A stretch of 64,000 bases of DNA, from NCBI GenBank assembly GCA_021828105.1, contig JAKATG010000014.1, forward strand, positions 1-64,000, read 5' to 3'. Source of the DNA: Taklimakanibacter sp021828105 (GTDB lineage Bacteria > Pseudomonadota > Alphaproteobacteria > Rhizobiales > Aestuariivirgaceae). Under the pieces are notes generated by a model. That model was not told the DNA's origin and did not search any database. It saw nothing but the letters and a program-made list of their open reading frames with translations. Positions within the stretch are counted from its first letter, which is position 1; every line of letters begins with the position of its first letter. This document shows positions 33,887 to 42,437 of this stretch, in pieces. A program made the translations under genes and the position numbers.

Positions 33887-34888
33887 TCAGGCATTCAAGG
33901 CTTGAATGCCGCGCAGAACCTTTTCGGGCGTGATCGGGAGCGAATCGACACGCACGCCCACCGCATCGAAGATCGCATTGGCAATGGCCGGGATCGGCGA
34001 ATTGGCCGTCATCTCGCCCACGCCCTTGGCGCCGAAGGGACCGTCCGGCGCGGGGCGCTCGATGATGACATTCTCGAAGCGCGGCAGGTCGCCAGGCCCC
34101 GGCATCAGATACTGGTTGAAATCCACAGGACCATGCGAGCGGTCGGGATAATAGGGCTCGGTCGTCTCATAGAGCGCATGCGACAGGCCCATCCAGGCGC
34201 CGCCGATGATCTGCTGCTCGACCATACGCGGATTGAGCGCGCGGCCAACCTCATAGGCGCTCTTCAGTTCCAGCACCGTGACCTCGCCCGTCTCGGTGTC
34301 GACCTCGACCTCCGCCACGGTGCAAGCATGGGCATAGCTGGTGGCGGGCGTCATCGTGCCGGTCTCGGGCTCGGGGTATGAGCGCGGCTGCAGGAAGATG
34401 CCGCGGCCCGAGATCGTCTTGCCATGCTTGAAATGCGCCGCGAGCGCCGTGTTGAGCACCGAGATCGATTTCTGCGGGCTGCCCTTCACCTGGATGTTGC
34501 CTGAGCCGTCGGTCTCGAGATCGCCCGAATCGACCTCGAGCTCTTCCGCCGCCACTTCCAGCATCACCGCTTTCGCCTCCTTGGATGCCATGATGATGGC
34601 ATTGCCGATGCGATGGGTGCCGCGCGAGGCGAAAGTGCCCATGCAATGGGGACCGGTATCGGTGTCGGCCGTGTCGATGATGACATTGTCGGTCGGCACG
34701 CCCAGCGTCTCGGCGCAGATCTGCGCCATCACCGTCTTCAGGCCCTGGCCCAGATCGACGCTCGACAGCGTCGCGATGAAGCTTCCGGTCGTCGTCGCAT
34801 GGACGAGCGCCTGGGAGGGATCGCCGCCCAGATTCATGCCGGTCGGATAATTGACGGAAGCCATGCCGCGGCCGCGTTTCTTCGCCAT
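33887..34888 (-). CDS. Molybdenum hydroxylase large subunit, C-terminal half (separate gene)
   Basis: 333 residues matching the second half of xanthine dehydrogenase-type molybdopterin subunits: SSVDLGQGLKTVMAQICAE, RGTHRIGNAI, VEVDTETGEVTVLELKSAYE, and the catalytic-glutamate stretch PFGAKGVGEMTANSPIP near the end. GGGAGGCGTGAC precedes ATG 34888, and the gene begins one base after the stop of the N-terminal half (TGACATG). Both halves together give 788 residues, the normal length of the single-chain subunit. Both keep their conserved motifs, so this looks like a stable split rather than decay. Confidence 0.85.
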   Translation of the reverse strand: MAKKRGRGMASVNYPTGMNLGGDPSQALVHATTTGSFIATLSSVDLGQGLKTVMAQICAETLGVPTDNVIIDTADTDTGPHCMGTFASRGTHRIGNAIIMASKEAKAVMLEVAAEELEVDSGDLETDGSGNIQVKGSPQKSISVLNTALAAHFKHGKTISGRGIFLQPRSYPEPETGTMTPATSYAHACTVAEVEVDTETGEVTVLELKSAYEVGRALNPRMVEQQIIGGAWMGLSHALYETTEPYYPDRSHGPVDFNQYLMPGPGDLPRFENVIIERPAPDGPFGAKGVGEMTANSPIPAIANAIFDAVGVRVDSLPITPEKVLRGIQALNA

Positions 34889-34889
34889 G

Positions 34890-36257
34890 TCACGCCTCCC
34901 GCTTTTCCGACGACATCGCCTTGTAGCGATCGCCGATCGGCCAGTGCGCCAGATCGGCCGCCGCCTTGACGCATTCGACGAGCGCCGCACCCTCCACTTC
35001 CTTCCGATGCGCCTTCATGTCGCCGTCGCGATAGGCATTGAGGATGCGGAATTCCATCGGATCCATGCCGATGAGGCGGGCGAGCTTGTCCATCTGCACT
35101 TCGAGCGCGAAATCGCCAATGGTGACGCCGAAGCCGCGCATGGCGCTCGACGGCGTGCGGTTGGTATAGACGCAATGGCAGTCGACCCAGACATGGGGGA
35201 TCGTATAAGGCCCCGGCATATGGGCCGCCGCCTTGGTCGTGCCATAGGGCGAATGGCGCGAATAAGCGCCGGCATCGACATAGAGTCTCACTTTCCGCGC
35301 CAGGATGCGGCCATCTTTCATGACGCCGTCCTTGATATAGATGCGCTCGGCAGCACGCGGCGACGAGACCTGCATTTCCTCCTCGCGCGTATATTCATAT
35401 TTGACCGGACGCCTCGTCAGCATGGCGCTCAAGAAGGCGATCGGCTCGGTGATGACGTCGACTTTGCCGCCGAAGCCACCACCGACCGTGCCCCCGATCA
35501 GGCGCAATTTGTGGAAGGGCGAATTCAGGATCAGCGCCGAGTTGTCGAGGGTGAAATAGAGCGCCTGGGTGTTGGAATAGCAGGCATAGCGCTCGTTCTG
35601 GTCGGGCACGACGATGCAGCCCGTGGTCTCGGTCGGCGCATGCTCGATGGGCGAGGACTGGTACAATTCCTCGATGACGTGATCGGACTTGGCAAAGCCT
35701 TCATCGACATTGCCGAAGCGCACGCGCCGGCAGTGATGGCCTTCATAAGTGAACCAGTTGCGGCCATGATATTCGTTGACCAGCGGGGCGCCTGGCTTCA
35801 GCGCCTCCTCGACATCGAAGACCGCCGGCAGTTCCTCGTAAACGACCTTGACCTTGGCCACGCCTGCAAGTGCTGCCTGCTCGCTTTCGGCGAGGACGGC
35901 GGCGATCTGCTCGCCCTTGTAGCGCACCTTGTCGAAAGCGAGCACCGGCTCGTCATTGGGCTCGACCTGGATCAGGCACAGGATCGTGTAGATGTTCTGC
36001 GGCACGTCCTTGGCGGTCAGGATGCGCACCACGCCCGGCACTTTCAGCGCCTTCGACACGTCGATCGACTTGATGCGGGCGTGATGATGGGGGCTCCGCA
36101 CCATCTTGAGATGAAGAAGCCCCGGGAAGGTGCGGTCGGCATAATATTGCGTCTTGCCGGTCACATGGCCCAGCACATCGGAACGCTGGCGCGTCACCCC
36201 GACCTCGGTCAGGTCCTCCCGGCGCGCGTCGCTGAAATATTCCTTGCGATATTCCAT
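34890..36257 (-). CDS. Molybdenum hydroxylase large subunit, N-terminal half (separate gene)
   Basis: 455 residues: the ald_Xan_dh_C hammerhead part (LGHVTGKTQYYADRTFPGLLH; RSPHHHARIKSIDVSKA) and the first molybdopterin-binding part (GGTVGGGFGGKVDV; RTPSSAMRGFGVT). The AMRGFG motif is of xanthine dehydrogenase type; the AYRCSFR signature of form I CO dehydrogenase is absent, so CO is not the likely substrate. Expected to join with the 33887-34888 product, the [2Fe-2S] subunit and the FAD subunit. Confidence 0.87.
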   Translation of the reverse strand: MEYRKEYFSDARREDLTEVGVTRQRSDVLGHVTGKTQYYADRTFPGLLHLKMVRSPHHHARIKSIDVSKALKVPGVVRILTAKDVPQNIYTILCLIQVEPNDEPVLAFDKVRYKGEQIAAVLAESEQAALAGVAKVKVVYEELPAVFDVEEALKPGAPLVNEYHGRNWFTYEGHHCRRVRFGNVDEGFAKSDHVIEELYQSSPIEHAPTETTGCIVVPDQNERYACYSNTQALYFTLDNSALILNSPFHKLRLIGGTVGGGFGGKVDVITEPIAFLSAMLTRRPVKYEYTREEEMQVSSPRAAERIYIKDGVMKDGRILARKVRLYVDAGAYSRHSPYGTTKAAAHMPGPYTIPHVWVDCHCVYTNRTPSSAMRGFGVTIGDFALEVQMDKLARLIGMDPMEFRILNAYRDGDMKAHRKEVEGAALVECVKAAADLAHWPIGDRYKAMSSEKREA

Positions 36258-36266
36258 GGGTGCTCC

Positions 36267-36755
36267 TCACGCGCTCTTCTTCTTGCCGCGCAATTGCTCG
36301 GCCGCCGCCAGCACGGCGGCGATGATCGGCTCATAGCCGGTGCAGCGGCAGATATTGCCCGAGATCGCGTCGACGACGTCCGCGCGGCTGGGATTTGGTT
36401 TGCGATCGAGCAGTGTCTTGGCGGCGAGGATCATGCCGGGCGTGCAGAAGCCGCATTGGGCAGCAAAGCCTTCCATGAAAGCCTGCTGCAAAGGATGGAG
36501 CGCACCATCGCTTGTAAGGCCTTCCAGCGTCGTGACCTCTTTTCCCGTGCAGCGCTCGGCCAACGTCAGGCAGGAAAGGCGCGGCTCGCCGTCGATGATC
36601 ACGGTGCAGGCGCCGCAGGTGCCCTGATGGCAGCCGGCCTTGGTGCTGTAGAGACCGAGCTTGCTCCGCAACGTCGACAATAATGTCGATCCCCCCTCGA
36701 TGAATTCGTTCTGCTCCTGGCCGTTGAGCGTGAATTGAACGGCGACCTTGGTCAT
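36267..36755 (-). CDS. [2Fe-2S] subunit of molybdenum hydroxylase (CoxS/XdhC-type)
   Basis: 162 residues. The plant-type ferredoxin cluster ligands are in GCHQGTCGACTV plus SC, and the second cluster ligands in QCGFCTPGM and NICRCTGY. Size and motif order are those of the small subunit that carries electrons from the molybdenum site to FAD. Stop lies 10 bp before the N-terminal half of the large subunit. Confidence 0.93.
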   Translation of the reverse strand: MTKVAVQFTLNGQEQNEFIEGGSTLLSTLRSKLGLYSTKAGCHQGTCGACTVIIDGEPRLSCLTLAERCTGKEVTTLEGLTSDGALHPLQQAFMEGFAAQCGFCTPGMILAAKTLLDRKPNPSRADVVDAISGNICRCTGYEPIIAAVLAAAEQLRGKKKSA

Positions 36756-37561
36756 GCGGCCTCTCCCAGCAGGCGCTTCAGATGAACGGGGGCGATCTCA
36801 CGCCGATACCAGGCCGTGGCATAGGCATCATCGGCCGGTGCTGTGCCTTCGGCGACGGCTTTCGCCGCCGCTTCGATCGACGTCTTGTCGAGCGCCTTGC
36901 CTTCGAGCGCCAATTCGGCTTTGCGGGCTCGCACCGCATGCGGCGCCATGGCGCCAAGCGCGATGCGCGCGCTTTTGATCTTGCCGGCTTTGCGGGGCGT
37001 GAACGTCGCAATAGTGACGACCGATGCGCTCACCGGCTTGCGGCGGACAATCTTGGTGTAGCGAAAGTCCTTGGCATCGGGCAAAGCGAAGGAGACCCCG
37101 GTCACGAACGCGCGGACGAGCTTCTTGCGCTGCGCAAGGAATGTCTCGAGCGGAAGCTTCCGTGCAGCCTTGCCGTCATGAAGAGCGACTTCGGCATCGA
37201 GCGCCAAGAGCGCCACCGCCATGTCGCCATAGGGGGCCGGGGCGAAGAGATTGCCGCCGATCGTCGCCATGGCCCTGACCGCCGGGCCGCCAATGGAATT
37301 GGCGACGGGATGGAGGAATTTGAGGCGGCGGTCGCGGGCGATGCTCGCCATGGTGACAAGCGCGCCGAGCGTCACTTTCTTGCCCTTCACCTCGATCCGG
37401 TCGAGGCCGAGCCCATCCACGATGATGAGGGGATTACCGATACTATCGCCGTAATTGAGACCGGCGACGGCAAGCGTGCCGCCGGCAATGACGGTTCCGC
37501 CTTTGGCCTGCAATCCCGGGACGGCGCGCGGCTGCCTGGCCGCCAAGAGTGTCGCGGACAT
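36752..37561 (-). CDS. FAD-binding subunit of molybdenum hydroxylase (CoxM-type)
   Basis: 269 residues. FAD-binding motifs are AGGTLAVAGLNYGD near the start and ATIGGNLFAPAPYGDMAVALLALDA near residue 100 (the usual ATxGGNL plus SPxxD-like loop). First gene of an operon of eight genes reaching 30717, on the strand opposite the GntR regulator; overlaps the [2Fe-2S] gene by ATGA. Confidence 0.9.
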   Translation of the reverse strand: MSATLLAARQPRAVPGLQAKGGTVIAGGTLAVAGLNYGDSIGNPLIIVDGLGLDRIEVKGKKVTLGALVTMASIARDRRLKFLHPVANSIGGPAVRAMATIGGNLFAPAPYGDMAVALLALDAEVALHDGKAARKLPLETFLAQRKKLVRAFVTGVSFALPDAKDFRYTKIVRRKPVSASVVTIATFTPRKAGKIKSARIALGAMAPHAVRARKAELALEGKALDKTSIEAAAKAVAEGTAPADDAYATAWYRREIAPVHLKRLLGEAA

Positions 37562-37581
37562 CTAACCTCCCATTTTTGTTG

Positions 37582-37653
37582 GCGCGTGATCTGATCGGAA
37601 AACCGGTGGATGGCCGGGTCAAGCCCGGCCACAAGCTTTTCCGGATCACGCGC
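37582..37653. repeat. Composite palindromic repeat (copy 1)
   Basis: Outer arms GCGCGTGATC (37582-37591) and GATCACGCGC (37644-37653) and inner arms GGAAAA/TTTTCC enclose a second hairpin, GGCCGGG/CCCGGCC at 37612-37630. The same outer and inner arms occur at 48421-48467. It lies between the divergent FAD-subunit and GntR genes. Confidence 0.75.
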
Positions 37654-37716
37654 TGGGCCAGTTGGCGCTTTCCAAGACGCGTCCGGCCCGTTATTGTGCG
37701 CAAAGCCTATTCTATC

Positions 37717-37730
37717 GATTATCAATAATC
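37717..37730. promoter_or_regulatory. Palindrome before the GntR-family gene
   Basis: GATTAT-CA-ATAATC is a perfect AT-rich palindrome ending 9 bp before the regulator start codon and inside the gap divergent to the hydroxylase operon. It is a plausible operator for the FCD-type regulator, blocking its own start region. Confidence 0.45.
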
Positions 37731-37739
37731 AATCCCGTT

Positions 37740-38381
37740 ATGCTCGACCCCGCAAAAGAATCCGCCTCTTCGCTCAGCGACCGCATCCGCAAGACCCTCA
37801 TCGAGCGGATCGCCACCGGCCATTATCAAAGCGGCGAGCGCCTCATCGAGATGAAGCTCGCCGAGGAATTCGGCACCAGCCAGTTGCCCATTCGCGAAGC
37901 CTTGCGCGATCTCGAAATGGCGGGCCTCGTCACCAGCAAGCCCCGGCGCGGCTCCTTCGTAAAACCTTTCGCCGCGAGCGCGCAGCGCGAAATCTATCTG
38001 GTGCGCGGCGCGCTCGAAGAGGCGGCGGCTCGTCTCGCCACGGCGGGCCTCGCACACGATGTCACCATCCTGCAAAGCGAGGTCGACGGCATGCGTGCCG
38101 CGGCGCGGGCCCATGACATCGAGCGGATGATCGCGCATAGCGTCCAGTTCCACCGCATCATCGTCGCTGCGGCGGGCAATGAGCTATTGCTCAAATTATG
38201 GGACTCGCTCCATCTCGAGATCCATACGCGCGTGACCTTGTCGGAGCCCGGCATCGATTTCATGAAGGCGGCGGAAAGCCATCAGCCGATTGTCGATGCC
38301 ATCAAGGCGGGCGACGTCGAGCGCGCCTGCCGCCTGTCGCGCGAGCACCAGGCCTATTTCGAGCACCGGTTGAATGTGTGA
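37740..38381 (+). CDS. GntR-family regulator, FadR/FCD subfamily
   Basis: 213 residues. Winged helix at about 12-75 (LIERIATGHYQSGERLIEMK; EFGTSQLPIREALRDLE; GLVTSKPRRGSFV) and an all-helical FCD sensor domain with histidines (FHRIIVAAAGN; EHQAYFEHRLNV). Start chosen at ATG 37740, since the frame further upstream reads through the repeat. Probably controls the divergent molybdenum-hydroxylase operon. Confidence 0.88.
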   Translation: MLDPAKESASSLSDRIRKTLIERIATGHYQSGERLIEMKLAEEFGTSQLPIREALRDLEMAGLVTSKPRRGSFVKPFAASAQREIYLVRGALEEAAARLATAGLAHDVTILQSEVDGMRAAARAHDIERMIAHSVQFHRIIVAAAGNELLLKLWDSLHLEIHTRVTLSEPGIDFMKAAESHQPIVDAIKAGDVERACRLSREHQAYFEHRLNV

Positions 38382-38414
38382 GCCTGACGCATGACTCGGA
38401 ACGCGCTCGGAAAC

Positions 38415-39617
38415 TCAGCTCAGACGACTGCGGCTGCGGCTCAAATGATCGAGCGCCACCGCGAGCAGCAGCACGATGCCCCGCGCCGTGTCCTGGAAGA
38501 AGGGGGCGACATTCATCAGGCTCATGCCGTTATTGAGGCTCCCCATCAGCAGTGCACCGACCAGGGCGCCAAGGATGCGGCCGCGGCCGCCGGATAGCGC
38601 GGTGCCGCCGATGATCGCGGCGGCAATGGCGTCAAGCTCGAGGAACAGGCCGGCACTGCCGGCCACCGCTCCACCGACGCGAGCGGTGAGCGCGATGCCG
38701 GTTATCCCATAAGCGAGGCCGGCGATGACGAAATTCCAGAAGATGACCTTCTTGATGTCGATGCCGGCGAGCCTTGCGGCTTCCGGATTGCCGCCAATGG
38801 CATAGAGCTGCGCGCCGTAGCGGGTGCGGCGCATCACCAGCTCGGCAGCCAAGGCGCAGACGGCCACGAGGAGAACGAGATAGGGAATACCCTGCCAGGA
38901 TACGACAAAGAGCGTCGCCAGCACCGCGATCGCGACGGGGACCGCGGTTCTGGCAAAGACGGATTGCGGATGAGCGACGACGCCCAGCCTATAAGCGCGG
39001 CGGATTTCGAGCCAGCGAGCGATGAGGAAGACGAGCGCTGTGACAATCACCAGGATGATCGACGGAACGACCGGCAGAAAGGCCGTCGCAAAACGGGTGA
39101 GCGGCCGCGGCAAGGATGCGATTGTGGCACCATTGGTGACGATCATGGAGAAGCCGCGGAAATAAAGCATGCCCGCCAGTGTCACGATGAAGGAGGAAAC
39201 ACCGATCCTGGTGACCCAGAAGCCTTGCCAGGCTCCCATCAGGATGCCGGCCGCGAGGCCTGCAGCCACGGCCAGCAATGGCGAGTAGCCATATTGCCCG
39301 GCGATCATGGCCAGGACGACGCCCACCAGGGCGACCGCCGACCCGACCGAGAGATCGAAATTGCGCGTCACGATCAGCATCACGGCGCTGATCGCGGCCA
39401 GGCTCACGATCGATGTTTGCAGGGCAAGGAGAACCAGGTTGCGGGGGGTGAGGAAAATGCCGCCGGTTGCGAAATAGAAGAACAGCCAGATCGCAACGAG
39501 AATGAGCAGCAGCATGGATTCCCGCAAGCTGGAGAGCGGTAGCGATGCCAGCCAGCGCGCTGGTGTCGCCGGCTCGTCCGGCTTTGTCTTCGACACGGCA
39601 AGCCCTTGATCAGACAC
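38415..39617 (-). CDS. Sugar ABC transporter permease (RbsC/XylH type)
   Basis: 400 residues with about ten membrane segments and the family pattern VRRNFDLSVGS-like MLIVTRNFDLSVGSAVALVG and RRTRYGAQLYAIGGNPEAARLAGI near residue 270. The start codon is GTG 39617, overlapping the stop of the ATPase gene by 8 bp; a short hydrophilic N-terminus of about 30 residues precedes the first membrane segment. Third gene of the binding protein-ATPase-permease operon. Confidence 0.88.
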   Translation of the reverse strand: MSDQGLAVSKTKPDEPATPARWLASLPLSSLRESMLLLILVAIWLFFYFATGGIFLTPRNLVLLALQTSIVSLAAISAVMLIVTRNFDLSVGSAVALVGVVLAMIAGQYGYSPLLAVAAGLAAGILMGAWQGFWVTRIGVSSFIVTLAGMLYFRGFSMIVTNGATIASLPRPLTRFATAFLPVVPSIILVIVTALVFLIARWLEIRRAYRLGVVAHPQSVFARTAVPVAIAVLATLFVVSWQGIPYLVLLVAVCALAAELVMRRTRYGAQLYAIGGNPEAARLAGIDIKKVIFWNFVIAGLAYGITGIALTARVGGAVAGSAGLFLELDAIAAAIIGGTALSGGRGRILGALVGALLMGSLNNGMSLMNVAPFFQDTARGIVLLLAVALDHLSRSRSRLS

Positions 39618-41166
39618 CGGCGGCCATCCCGAGAATCCTCTCTTCGGTCAATTCGCTTCGCTCGATTTCGCCGACGACCGCTCCCGCCCGGAGCACGATC
39701 ACCCGGTCGCAGATATCGACAAGTTCCTCGGCATCGGTCGATGCAATGAGGATGGCGCGGCCTTCGGCAGCGAGCCCAGCCCATACACGCTTGATCTCGC
39801 CGCGCGCCCCGATATCGACACCACGTGTCGGGTCGACCAGGATGAGAATGCGTGAATCAGCGGCAAGCCAGCGCGCCACTTGCACCTTTTGCTGATTGCC
39901 GCCGGACAGGGTCCGCAGCTCGGTCGCGATCGATCGCGTTTTGATATCGAGCCCGGCGACGAGGCTTCCGGTCCTTTGCCGGGCCCATCCGTCGTCGATG
40001 ACGCCATAGGGTGATATCCGCGCAAGACTGGCCAGCATCGTATTGTCATGGACGGAATGGTCCGGCATCAGGCAATCACGGCGGTCCTGCGCCATGAAGC
40101 CAATGCCGAGGCCGACCGCTGCCGTGGGATCGTCAATGGTCACTTGGGCGCCTTCGATGGCAACCGAACCGCCGCGCTTTCCCGGCCAAGCGCCGTAAAG
40201 AGCGAGGGCCGCCTCGACGCAGCCCGATCCCACCAGGCCGAACAATCCGAGGATCTCGCCCTGCGCGAGCGTGAAGGAAATGCCGGCGACACGCTCGCGA
40301 TCGCCCCTGTCGACATCATAGACGCGCAGATCATCGACGGCGAAGACGGCATGGCGATCGGCGACCCTCTCCCTCTCGACCTGCGTCACCGCGCGGCCGA
40401 CCATGTCGGCGATCACCATCGAGCGCGTCGCGTCACGCGTTGCATAGAAGGCGCTGATGCGGCCGTCGCGCATGACGACGATGCGATCCGAGACGGCGAA
40501 TACTTCGGCAAGCCGGTGGCTGACGAAAATGATGGCCACACCGCGCTCCGCCAGAAGCCGCATGCGGTCGAACAATCTCTGAGCTTCGCCTTCCGTCAAA
40601 GCGGCGGTCGGTTCATCGAGAATGAGCAGATCGACCTGCTTCGACAGAGCGCGCGCGATCAAAGCCAATTGCTGGGTGGCGAGATCCAGCATCTTCATCG
40701 GCTGCCCCGGATCGATATCGAGCCCGAAGTCGCGCAACGCCTTCTTCGCCTTTGCCAAGCGCAAAGGCTGATCGAGCAGTCCCCATCTGACAGGCTCGGC
40801 ATTCAGGAAAAGATTTTCGGCCACGGAAAGCTCGGGCGCGACGTTGATTTCCTGGGCGACGAGGGCGACACCTGCTGCCTCGGCTTCGGCGATACTTGCG
40901 GGAGAATAGGACCTTCCGGCAAGCGTGATGCTGCCCGAATAGCTGCCGGCCGGATGCAGACCGGCGAAGATCTGGATGAGGGTGGACTTGCCGGCGCCGT
41001 TCTGGCCGAGAAGGGCTAAGATCTCGCCCGGCTCGATGACGAGACTGACATCATCGACCGCGACGACGCCGGGAAATCGCTTCGTCAAATGTTCGGCGGT
41101 GAGCGCAGCGCGGCGGGAGTCATCACCTCGGGCGTGATGATCTTCCCGCTGCTGCTGCGCGCCCAT
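39610..41166 (-). CDS. Sugar ABC transporter ATPase with two domains (RbsA/XylG type)
   Basis: 518 residues. First domain: Walker A LGQNGAGKST, signature region MLDLATQQLALIARAL, Walker B LLILDEPTAALTE. Second domain: degenerate Walker A (LFGLVGSGCVEAALAL), signature TLSGGNQQKVQVARWL, Walker B LILVDPTRGVD. The altered second Walker A is normal for this family. About 18 residues before the first domain are poorly conserved, so a later start is possible. Confidence 0.9.
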   Translation of the reverse strand: MGAQQQREDHHARGDDSRRAALTAEHLTKRFPGVVAVDDVSLVIEPGEILALLGQNGAGKSTLIQIFAGLHPAGSYSGSITLAGRSYSPASIAEAEAAGVALVAQEINVAPELSVAENLFLNAEPVRWGLLDQPLRLAKAKKALRDFGLDIDPGQPMKMLDLATQQLALIARALSKQVDLLILDEPTAALTEGEAQRLFDRMRLLAERGVAIIFVSHRLAEVFAVSDRIVVMRDGRISAFYATRDATRSMVIADMVGRAVTQVERERVADRHAVFAVDDLRVYDVDRGDRERVAGISFTLAQGEILGLFGLVGSGCVEAALALYGAWPGKRGGSVAIEGAQVTIDDPTAAVGLGIGFMAQDRRDCLMPDHSVHDNTMLASLARISPYGVIDDGWARQRTGSLVAGLDIKTRSIATELRTLSGGNQQKVQVARWLAADSRILILVDPTRGVDIGARGEIKRVWAGLAAEGRAILIASTDAEELVDICDRVIVLRAGAVVGEIERSELTEERILGMAAGV

Positions 41167-41185
41167 TGGCCTGATGCCCCGCTCG

Positions 41186-42253
41186 TCAATTGCATGTCGG
41201 CATCTTGTCGGGGACGTTCTTGTAGACTTCCTTGACGTCGAGCCAGTGCTGGTGCTTGCAGACGAACTCCGGCATTTCCTTCTGGCTGACGAGATAGATC
41301 GGCGTCTTCACCCAGGGAATGTCGGCCGCCTTGTTGTTGATCTTGTCCGTAGCGCCAATGTCTTCGCATTTCGCCATGGCGATCGCCGCCTTGGCGCCGG
41401 CAACGGCCATCTCATCAGGCGCCGGCCATACACTGCCGAACATCCGCCCCTCGACGATCGCTTGCGCGGCGGCGAGCTCCATATCCTGCCCGGTGACGGG
41501 AATGGATCCGGCCGCCAGGCCCGCGCCGTCAATGGCCTGAAGGACGCCAACCGACATGCCGTCATAGGACACGAGGAAGGCGTTGATCGAATTGTCGTTC
41601 TGAGTCAGCGCATTTTCGGCATGGGCCTGTGCGGCTTCGGTCTTCCAGCCGGAAGAGAACTGATCGAGGACGATCTTGATATCGCCCTTGGCGACCAGCG
41701 GGTCGACCACCATGTGATAGCCTTCCTGCATCTGGGTCGAGCCGGTCTGGCCGGGATCGCCGCCGATCAAGGCATAGTTGCCTTTGGGCACAGCGCCGAT
41801 GACGGCGCGGGCGGCGGATGCGCCACCTTCACGCGGATCACGACCGATAAAGGCGGTCTGATTGGCGCCGAGGATCAAATCGTCATAAGAGGCTATGGGG
41901 ATTCCGGCCTCGTTGGCCTTTTCGGCAATCGCGGCCGCGACGTTGAAATCCACCGGCTGGATGACGATCGCATCGACGCCTTGAGTGATGACGTTTTCCG
42001 CCTGAGCGACCTGCTTGGCCGCATCGTGATCGGCCGACTGGACGAGAACCTGATAGCCGCCGGCTTCGGCGGTCTTCACGAAGAACGGCACGTCGGCATT
42101 GAGATACCGGAAGGCCTTCTGATGCTTGAGCATGAAGGCGATCTTGCCGGTCGTTCCGGGCTTGCAGTCTCCCGCAGCTTTTGCCGGAGCCGTGACGGTC
42201 AGCACCCCGGTCAAGGCCACAGGCACGAGCCACGCCATTCGCATATTCACCAT
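41186..42253 (-). CDS. Sugar ABC transporter substrate-binding protein (RbsB/XylF type)
   Basis: 355 residues with a Sec signal peptide (cleavage after AKA). Periplasmic binding fold of type 4: KIAFMLKHQKAFRYLNADVPFF, QAENVITQGVDAIVIQPVDF, VTGQDMELAAAQAIVEGRM. Size and motif order fit pentose/monosaccharide-binding proteins. First gene of the importer operon, divergent from the LacI regulator. Confidence 0.88.
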   Translation of the reverse strand: MVNMRMAWLVPVALTGVLTVTAPAKAAGDCKPGTTGKIAFMLKHQKAFRYLNADVPFFVKTAEAGGYQVLVQSADHDAAKQVAQAENVITQGVDAIVIQPVDFNVAAAIAEKANEAGIPIASYDDLILGANQTAFIGRDPREGGASAARAVIGAVPKGNYALIGGDPGQTGSTQMQEGYHMVVDPLVAKGDIKIVLDQFSSGWKTEAAQAHAENALTQNDNSINAFLVSYDGMSVGVLQAIDGAGLAAGSIPVTGQDMELAAAQAIVEGRMFGSVWPAPDEMAVAGAKAAIAMAKCEDIGATDKINNKAADIPWVKTPIYLVSQKEMPEFVCKHQHWLDVKEVYKNVPDKMPTCN

Positions 42254-42388
42254 GACATCCTCCCATGATTTGCAGTGGCCGCTTATGATCTCGGCTCACT
42301 TTATGGTAACGCTAACTATCAATAACATGATAGTCAATGGGATAACCGGTTGATTACTTGCGCTTTCCGTATCTATTGGTTTGATTTA

Positions 42389-42424
42389 ATGTTAGAATAA
42401 CACTCACTCATGTTAACGTAACAT
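42389..42424. promoter_or_regulatory. Two LacI-type operator palindromes
   Basis: TGTTA-GAA-TAACA (42390-42402) and ATGTTA-ACG-TAACAT (42410-42424) share the same half-site, spaced 21 bp centre to centre. A weaker relative, GGTAACGCTAAC, lies at 42305-42316 near the start of the divergent binding-protein gene. The second palindrome ends 13 bp before the lacI-type start codon. They are the likely sites of the regulator encoded at 42438. Confidence 0.65.
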
Positions 42425-42437
42425 CGAGGAGAGCTGT

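Noticed and set aside
33887..36257. Form I CO dehydrogenase (coxL) as identity of the split large subunit
   Set aside because: The AYRCSFR active-site signature is absent and the motif is AMRGFG, as in xanthine dehydrogenase-type enzymes.
34851..36683. A 610-codon open frame opposite the hydroxylase genes
   Set aside because: It crosses the junction of three well-supported genes on the other strand and has no family character.
38390..38600. Possible small gene after the GntR regulator at 38391-38597
   Set aside because: It lies opposite the 3' end of the RbsC-type permease gene and is without domain or ribosome-binding site.
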